From the NCBI GenBank assembly GCA_964632005.1, contig CAZWAP010000044.1, forward strand, positions 1-19,793: a stretch of DNA of 19,793 nt, written 5' to 3'. A program made the translations under genes and the position numbers. Each line of letters begins with the position of its first letter. Position 1 is the first letter of the stretch. Source of the DNA: CAZWAP01 sp964632005. GTDB taxonomy: Bacteria > Planctomycetota > Phycisphaerae > Sedimentisphaerales > Anaerobacaceae. The notes under the pieces were generated by a model that was not told where the DNA came from, ran no database searches, and was given only the letters and a program-made list of their open reading frames with translations. Of the stretch, positions 15,583 through 19,793 are shown piece by piece.

Positions 15583-16161
15583 TCAGTCTGTTACAGTAAC
15601 GTATCCCGTCACGGGTTCTACGCTGATCGTTACAGTGTCCCCGGCCGCCCGTACGACTACGTCGCCCCCGTTGTACGGACTCGGACTTCCCAGATAATCG
15701 AACCGCACCTGGCAATCCCCGCCGAAGTCAGCCGAACTGATCTCCACTCTCTCGAGACCCTCATCCTGAAGATCCACTACGTAGTCAAATCCCTTCTTGA
15801 CCGGATGCGAGATCGTCTCCACCTCCCCGTCAACAATCTTAACAATCTTGTAGCTGTCCGTGACGGTATCGAAAACAACCGAAAAGCTCGCGCCTTTGCT
15901 GATTGCCAGCGACTTGGCATATTCGAGGTCCGCGGCGATCATGCTGGCCGCGGATCTGACCTGTATCGACGCGGCCGAGCTGATCATAGGAATAGCTGTC
16001 ATCGCTACCACGGCGAGGATCACCACGACAATCAAAATCTCGATTATCGTGAATCCGCCGCGAAACCAGACCACAGCCGAACCATTTTGCCGACGCAGTC
16101 CTTTTCCTGGATGTGTTAAACTAAGTACTCTCACGAGTCCACCCTTCCAACAAAGACGCAT
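15583..16161 (-). CDS. FimT/GspH-like minor pseudopilin
   Basis: 192 residues from the ATG at 16161, which follows a strong GGAGGTGGGGG purine stretch. The class III-type prepilin signal is RGG then FTIIEILIVVVILAVVAM: peptidase cleavage after Gly36, Phe as +1 (methylated in the family), Glu at +5, and a hydrophobic helix. The C-terminal globular region (about 65-190) is beta-rich with the GspH/FimT pattern DLEYAKSLAISKGASFSVVF and an ending VEPVTGYVTVTD. The 36-residue leader is much longer than the usual 6-15. An alternative GTG at 16203 would make it longer still. It starts a new block after a 400-base gap and precedes pilM by 16 bases. Confidence 0.9.
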   Translation of the reverse strand: MRLCWKGGLVRVLSLTHPGKGLRRQNGSAVVWFRGGFTIIEILIVVVILAVVAMTAIPMISSAASIQVRSAASMIAADLEYAKSLAISKGASFSVVFDTVTDSYKIVKIVDGEVETISHPVKKGFDYVVDLQDEGLERVEISSADFGGDCQVRFDYLGSPSPYNGGDVVVRAAGDTVTISVEPVTGYVTVTD

Positions 16162-16561
16162 CTTCGAGCCCCCACCTCCGTCTCTATTTTCGTCCTCTCG
16201 CACAGGTCTCTTAACCAGCGTGTCTGGGCTACTGCCTGCCTGGCTGGTGGATATGCTTTTGCTCGATGGGTTCGGCCGGTCCAGCCGCTAAAGGCCGGCC
16301 CGTCCCGCAGCGGTCTTCAGACCCCCGTAGAGGTTATATCAGCCTCATCTTGCAACCGGGCCGATATTAAGTTCAACAAAACTGGCACAACCGTCACAAA
16401 CCCCCGAGTAAGACAAGCTGGTTTCGCCACGCCGTCTCACGCATCGGATGCAAAACCCGCCAAACCCTCAACTTGAGATTTTTCTCTCCAACAAGCACAA
16501 AGGCCGATAAGCAGGCCCTCAAAAGAACCTGCCAACCCAGTCCGCCCGAACCCCGGTAGAT
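16162..16561. other. 400-base gap between PilX-like and FimT-like genes
   Basis: No gene I can support. Just after the PilX-like stop, a 5-bp stem (GCAGG and CCTGC, about 16511-16532) with a 12-base loop lacks a T-run and is a poor terminator. A minus-strand frame stays open for about 50 codons from 16561 but resembles nothing. Further on, 16274-16323 can form an H-type pseudoknot or a competing small hairpin (listed separately). The length suggests that the pilM block has its own promoter here, but I find only weak -35/-10 candidates. Confidence 0.6.
16274..16323 (-). promoter_or_regulatory. Possible pseudoknotted leader RNA
   Basis: On the minus strand CCGCT (16313-16309) can pair with AGCGG (16289-16285), and GGCCGG (16300-16295) with CCGGCC (16279-16274). 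The two stems interleave, giving an H-type pseudoknot with connecting loops of 8, 5 and 5 bases. GGTC TGAA GACC (16323-16312) is a competing 4-bp hairpin that shares two bases with the first stem. It lies about 113 bases before the FimT-like ATG. It does not match any riboswitch consensus I know. Chance is a real alternative in GC-rich DNA. Confidence 0.3.
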
Positions 16562-18403
16562 TCACCTTCGCCTGATACTCTTATAGAACGCCCCGCCCAC
16601 CTGTTCCCACTTGACAGCCGTGCCCTCGGCAGACCACACCATAAGCGCGGTTTTACAGGGGGCCGCAGTAATGTCGATGTCGGCGCCGGCCCCGTCCAGC
16701 CTCCAATGTACTAATAGGCCCGGCAGCCCATCGACCGGCGGGTAAATGTCGTTCGGATCGAGTGCATTGTTGTATATTCGTATTTCGTCTATAAGCCCTT
16801 TGTACAGATACCTCTGGGCCGCGGTCCTCTCGGCTCCGATATTCAGATGGCCGTTGCCTCCGCCCGGACCCACCTCCCAACTGCCGGTGGCACACACTTG
16901 ACCATCGAGGTATGATGTCATCAGGTTCCCCCGGCGCACGACGGCTATGTGATGCCACGCACCAGTAACGTCGCTTAATTGAATCCCGGTATCCCATGAG
17001 GACGGACTGAGGTTGTCCGGATGATGCACAATGAAGTGCTGCGGGCTGCGGGAGCTCAGTTGCAAAGTCCAGTGGTTTATCGAGCCCTGGGGATCGCATT
17101 TCGAAAGGATACCCGCCCACGGATTTTGCGCGGCCTCAGGCTTTATCCAAACAGATAGAGTGTAATCCCCGGTCAACTGCAGCGCCGTCGAAGAGTCCGC
17201 AGTCTGAGCATAGTCGTCAACGCCGTCAAATTCGAGTGCTCCGCCGCTCTGCCCATCCGAAGGCCCCCAGCTCGGATCGCCATATAACACTGCGTGGTTC
17301 GAATTGCCGGAGGAATCGATGGCCAATTCGGCCACGCCATTTGCCGTAAACAGCCCGCCTGTTACCTCCAGCTTGCCCCCTTCGGAGCTCACATAGGCCC
17401 ATTGTTGCACCACCGCCAGGCCGTTCACCTCGAGCTGCCCCCCGGGCTCTACAATCAGATCACCGCTGACCACCACAGCAGGGAAGTTCTTCACCGCGGT
17501 GATAACATTTGAGCCGTTTACTCTCAAGTCTCCATCGACCACGACAGAGCCGCGGATATCAACACCGCCGGGCAATTCCAGGTCCCCCCTGTAGAAACGG
17601 ACCCCCCCAGGATTTCCCGCCGACGGGTTAAACGTGCCCGCCGGGTGAACCGGGCCAGCCACCTCCGTGGCACCGTAAATCGATGTGCCGAGGTAGTACG
17701 TCGGGCTATAATCGCCGACCCCGATACCCGGCCAGCCTACAGGCGCCGCGCCAACACCCTCGTAGCATCGCCCCTCGATACCCGTCCCGCTCACTGTGCC
17801 CCTGCTGAACACGTCCCCGTTAATGACCCCAGCCGTATCGACATTCCCGGTGCAATACACGTCCCCGTTGACCGTGATCCGACGGGACATCCTCGCGTCC
17901 GAGCCTACCCAGTACGCGATGCAGGGATCGAGTCTCAGCTCCGCTCTCACCGCGCTGCCGCCGACTCGCTCACCTGCCCTGAGCCGGTAGGAACTGCAGT
18001 CGATAATGTACGTGCAACGATCCGTCGGGTCCGAGTCATCCCGGCTGACCGTGACGTCATAGTAGTCCTCGCCAGGCGCTATCTGCTGGGTAACGTCACC
18101 TCCCCAGTATTCCGAAGAAACCTCCTGTGGACTGATAATCAGGCCTCTGGCGTGTTCAAGACCGGACTCAACCGTATAATCCATATCGGTCCGAAGCTCC
18201 ATATTGCTTCCGCAGGCCAGCTCAACGTCACTGTCCTTTAGGAAGCTCAGCGAGGCGATGGTGATAACCATCACGATAAACAGCACAACCAGCAGCGCCG
18301 CGCCCCTGCTTCCGCGCCCAAATGCACCGGCCGGGTCGCCGCAAAGGCCCCCGAACCTTCTGAAACCGCTCTTATCCGATCTGGAATGATTCTTCTCAAT
18401 CAT
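16562..18403 (-). CDS. PilX/GspK-like minor pilin with LamG domain
   Basis: 613 residues, far larger than ordinary PilX (about 150-200) or GspK (about 320). The N-terminus is RGSRG then AALLVVLFIVMVITIASLSF (35-54). This is a prepilin-type helix with Val, not Glu, at the fifth position, as known for GspK/PilX tip pilins. Residues 170-355 are Gly/Val/Asp repeats such as ITVNGDVYCTGNV and GSVVVDGDLRVNG, suggesting a beta-solenoid or bactofilin-like region. Residues 360-550 are a LamG/concanavalin-like domain: DSSGNSNHAVLYGD, GALEFDGVDDY, YTLSVWIKPE, WHHIAVVR, YLDGQ and IDEIRIYNNALDPNDI. The tail has LLVHWRLDGAG, normally a LamG first strand, and ends GGAFYKSIRRR. It overlaps the PilW-like gene by 8 bases. 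A fibre-tip adhesin role is inferred. Confidence 0.88.
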   Translation of the reverse strand: MIEKNHSRSDKSGFRRFGGLCGDPAGAFGRGSRGAALLVVLFIVMVITIASLSFLKDSDVELACGSNMELRTDMDYTVESGLEHARGLIISPQEVSSEYWGGDVTQQIAPGEDYYDVTVSRDDSDPTDRCTYIIDCSSYRLRAGERVGGSAVRAELRLDPCIAYWVGSDARMSRRITVNGDVYCTGNVDTAGVINGDVFSRGTVSGTGIEGRCYEGVGAAPVGWPGIGVGDYSPTYYLGTSIYGATEVAGPVHPAGTFNPSAGNPGGVRFYRGDLELPGGVDIRGSVVVDGDLRVNGSNVITAVKNFPAVVVSGDLIVEPGGQLEVNGLAVVQQWAYVSSEGGKLEVTGGLFTANGVAELAIDSSGNSNHAVLYGDPSWGPSDGQSGGALEFDGVDDYAQTADSSTALQLTGDYTLSVWIKPEAAQNPWAGILSKCDPQGSINHWTLQLSSRSPQHFIVHHPDNLSPSSWDTGIQLSDVTGAWHHIAVVRRGNLMTSYLDGQVCATGSWEVGPGGGNGHLNIGAERTAAQRYLYKGLIDEIRIYNNALDPNDIYPPVDGLPGLLVHWRLDGAGADIDITAAPCKTALMVWSAEGTAVKWEQVGGAFYKSIRRR

Positions 18404-19055
18404 CGTCGCTCACGAGGGCATCGCCAGCTTCGTTAAGCAGGTTGGCGGCCCGCCCGCGAACCAGGGCATTTATCTGGTACCGCCTTGGGATGCCATCTTC
18501 TGTGAGGTCAAAGAGGATATTGACGAACTCGGTCTGCGGAGGTAAGGCGTCGAAGCTGAATTCCACGTTCGCGCATTCAGAAATCAGGGCTGCCTCCTCC
18601 GTGTACATATTGTACATCGTCCACCACCGGCTCGAATACGACCCGATATCGCTGAGTTTGACCACCGGATCCCAACCCCACGAAATGGGAAACCAGCAGA
18701 GGTGCAAATGGTCGCCGGCCGATCCCTTCTCGATATAGACCAGCTCGCTGAAATTGATCTGTCCATCCCCATTCTCATCGGCCCGCCAGAGAGCAAACTC
18801 GGCCGGCCCGGAGTAGCATACCAGCCTGCTGTGCCGCACCAGCTCCGAAAGCCTCATCGTCGCATATCGAACCTGGGCCTGCTTGCGACTGGTATCGTCC
18901 GTGGAATCGACGGCCGAGCTTAATGCGTATGCCAGCGTCGCAACCGCTGTGAGCACCACACTGGAGACGATCAGCGCGACGGTCAGCTCAACCAGAGTGA
19001 AACCGCCCCGGCAACGGGGAGATAATCGCCTCGCGACCATATCCGATCCCTTCAT
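18396..19055 (-). CDS. PilW/GspJ-like minor pilin with EF-hand loop
   Basis: 219 residues from ATG 19055, which overlaps the previous stop as ATGA. A second ATG at 19040 has AAGGGA 6 bases upstream and may be the real start, shortening the leader by five residues. The prepilin signal is CRGG then FTLVELTVALIVSSVVLTAV, with Phe at +1 and Glu at +5. The globular part contains DENGDGQINFSE (93-104), an exact EF-hand calcium loop with ligands at positions 1, 3, 5, 7, 9 and 12. It lies in a context ALWRADENGDGQINFSELVY. The family normally sits at the tip of T4P or T2SS pseudopili. It is the middle gene of a three-pilin overlapping cluster. GspJ versus PilW cannot be decided from sequence alone. 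Confidence 0.9.
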   Translation of the reverse strand: MKGSDMVARRLSPRCRGGFTLVELTVALIVSSVVLTAVATLAYALSSAVDSTDDTSRKQAQVRYATMRLSELVRHSRLVCYSGPAEFALWRADENGDGQINFSELVYIEKGSAGDHLHLCWFPISWGWDPVVKLSDIGSYSSRWWTMYNMYTEEAALISECANVEFSFDALPPQTEFVNILFDLTEDGIPRRYQINALVRGRAANLLNEAGDALVSDDD

Positions 19056-19486
19056 CGGCTTACAAGCCGATCAACCCTGGCCATCTCTTTGCCGTCGTAG
19101 TACACCTGTACCGTAATCAGAATAAACTGCGGATCCGCAGCACCACTTTCCTGTGGGACATACACGTACTCGCAGCTGGCCTGTCTGCTGAATTTCGCGT
19201 ATCTTGGGCCGGCAAACTCCGTGCCCGAGGCGTCTCTGACGTGTCCTTCCGTTTCAACGTATCCGTTATACTCGGGCACTATCCGCTCGAACGGCTCCCT
19301 GAGAATCTCTTCGACCAGGTCGGCGGCGAGTTTGGCCGCCAGGGTCCTTCTGATGCCCTCGTTCCTGACCGCCGTGCCACTGCTGAACGGCAGCAACACC
19401 CCGGCCGCAACGATGCTCAGAACCACCGTCGCCATCATCGCCTCGGCAAGAGAAAACCCCTTTCTATTACCCTTCTTCCAGCTCAT
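19052..19486 (-). CDS. PilV/GspI-like minor pilin
   Basis: 144 residues. The prepilin leader is MSWKKGNRKG, 10 residues and basic, then FSLAEAMMATVVLSIVAAGV with Phe at +1 and Glu at +5: a textbook cleavage site. The body is a small alpha/beta pilin head with ILITVQVYYDGKEMARVDRL near the end. The ATG at 19486 gives the right leader length; a TTG at 19525 would add residues with no pilin-like character. No strong ribosome site is seen. It begins 48 bases after an intrinsic terminator and overlaps the next pilin gene by 4 bases (ATGA), so the three minor pilins are probably made as a coupled set. Confidence 0.88.
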   Translation of the reverse strand: MSWKKGNRKGFSLAEAMMATVVLSIVAAGVLLPFSSGTAVRNEGIRRTLAAKLAADLVEEILREPFERIVPEYNGYVETEGHVRDASGTEFAGPRYAKFSRQASCEYVYVPQESGAADPQFILITVQVYYDGKEMARVDRLVSR

Positions 19487-19533
19487 CTTGCCAATCCGAG
19501 ACCCAAGAACCGGCCAATTCAACAACCTGCATT

Positions 19534-19556
19534 AAAAAGGCCGACCTGCTGTCGGC
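19534..19556 (-). terminator. Intrinsic terminator between pilin genes
   Basis: On the minus strand GCCGAC (19556-19551), a 5-base loop and GTCGGC (19545-19540) form a perfect 6-bp GC-rich hairpin, followed by C and TTTTT (19538-19534). It lies 101 bases after the partial pilin stop and 48 bases before the PilV-like start. It should end or reduce transcription coming from the upstream pilin gene. Confidence 0.82.
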
Positions 19557-19585
19557 ATTTCCCCCAGCATGGTCAGCCTCGTTTT

Positions 19586-19654
19586 CTGTTTTCACAGTTT
19601 TCGCAAATGTGCGTCTGGGTTCGCCAGGCGGATCCCCTGGCTGGGTAACCCCAG
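19586..19654 (-). other. Hairpin cluster in the pilin 3' UTR
   Basis: Four short perfect hairpins are packed between the pilin stop and the terminator: CTGGG/CCCAG with a 4-base loop (19641-19654), CCAGG/CCTGG with a 7-base loop (19624-19640, directly abutting), CGCA/TGCG (19602-19613) and CTGT-GAAA-ACAG with a GNRA tetraloop (19586-19597). On the plus strand the first is followed by TTTTT and could act as a weak terminator. It may be an RNA-stabilising 3' UTR or a small RNA precursor. Confidence 0.4.
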
Positions 19655-19657
19655 TTT

Positions 19658-19793
19658 TTACAGATCCGTGTGGGCCATCCCTCCTGCCGTACTTTTGCTA
19701 TCATCTGGGCGTATCTTGCCGGTGCTCTCATCGTATTCCCAACTCGCTGTGTCGCTCCCCGCTGTCCCCCAAGCCTCAATAGTTCCATTTCCA
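19658..19793 (-). CDS. C-terminal end of a pilin-like protein (partial, cut by window edge)
   Basis: The last 44 codons and TAA stop (19660-19658) of a gene that starts outside the window. The frame reads GNGTIEAWGTAGSDTASWEY, continuing into DESTGKIRPDDSKSTAGGMA and ending HTDL. A Trp-x-Tyr-Asp-x-x-Thr-Gly pattern close to the C-terminus is what I expect from the last strands of type IV pilin or GspG-like heads, and the Gly/Ser/Asp/Thr composition agrees. It is the only minus-strand frame here that looks like a protein. Its place ahead of three minor pilins, with a terminator between, suits a more abundant pilin. The family call is tentative because only the tail is visible. Confidence 0.55.
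   Translation of the reverse strand, partial: GNGTIEAWGTAGSDTASWEYDESTGKIRPDDSKSTAGGMAHTDL

Noticed and set aside
16204..16561. Sigma54 promoter TGGC...TTGC upstream of the FimT-like gene
   Set aside because: The GG and GC elements are two bases too close for the -24/-12 spacing.
19573..19788. Minus-strand 71-codon open frame with Cys pairs at the window edge
   Set aside because: It overlaps, in another frame, the better partial pilin reading that ends at 19658, and then runs through the hairpin cluster. No zinc-protein family is recognised.
19586..19793. Cyclic-di-GMP (GEMM) riboswitch ahead of the pilin genes
   Set aside because: The conserved GEMM core segments are missing, and the upstream half is better explained as coding sequence.
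1..19793. CRISPR array, insertion sequence, prophage or toxin-antitoxin genes
   Set aside because: No tandem spaced repeats, transposase or integrase motifs, or paired small genes were seen anywhere in the window.

Overview
The window is a bacterial chromosome segment, GC-rich by eye. Every protein gene I can support lies on the minus strand, so the biological order runs from high to low coordinates. It is a type IV pilus (T4P) / type II secretion-like assembly locus, followed by pyruvate phosphate dikinase and a tRNA-His gene. LamG and EF-hand sequences fused to pilins, divergent PilN/O/P proteins and an MshEN-type assembly ATPase suggest a Planctomycetota (Phycisphaerae-like) genome. That placement is an inference from gene style, not from a marker gene.

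Layout in transcription order. (1) 19793-19534: the 3' end of a pilin-like gene cut by the window edge, a hairpin-rich 3' UTR and an intrinsic terminator. (2) 19486-16562: three overlapping minor-pilin genes: PilV/GspI-like, PilW/GspJ-like with a perfect EF-hand loop, and PilX/GspK-like with a large LamG domain. (3) 16561-16162: a 400-base gap with a possible pseudoknotted leader. (4) 16161-10650: a FimT/GspH-like pseudopilin, then PilM, PilN, PilO, a PilP/GspC-like protein and a PilQ/GspD-family secretin. This is the classical inner-membrane platform and outer-membrane pore order. (5) 10567-6565: a four-gene signalling cassette: membrane PAS-histidine kinase, single-domain receiver, GAF/HD-GYP phosphodiesterase and STAS protein. 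(6) 6490-3477: PilB/GspE-like ATPase and PilC/GspF-like platform protein. (7) 3476-2917: intergenic DNA with a possible decayed small ORF and a near-consensus sigma70 promoter. (8) 2916-211: ppdK. (9) 135-4: a second near-consensus promoter and tRNA-His.

How it could work: PilB powers assembly on PilC, PilM/N/O/P connect the motor to the PilQ secretin, and the minor pilins prime the fibre, with a LamG domain that could be displayed at the tip. A kinase-receiver-HD-GYP-STAS cassette lies between the secretin and motor genes. The motor's N-terminus belongs to a family that binds cyclic-di-GMP. Together these suggest that pilus activity is tied to c-di-GMP turnover inside one gene cluster. No PilT retraction ATPase or PilD prepilin peptidase is in the window.

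Most noteworthy: Asn in place of Ser/Thr in the PilB Walker A motif; the rearranged-looking LamG domain in the minor pilin; the calcium-loop pilin; the STAS protein without its phosphoacceptor serine; and the embedded signalling cassette.
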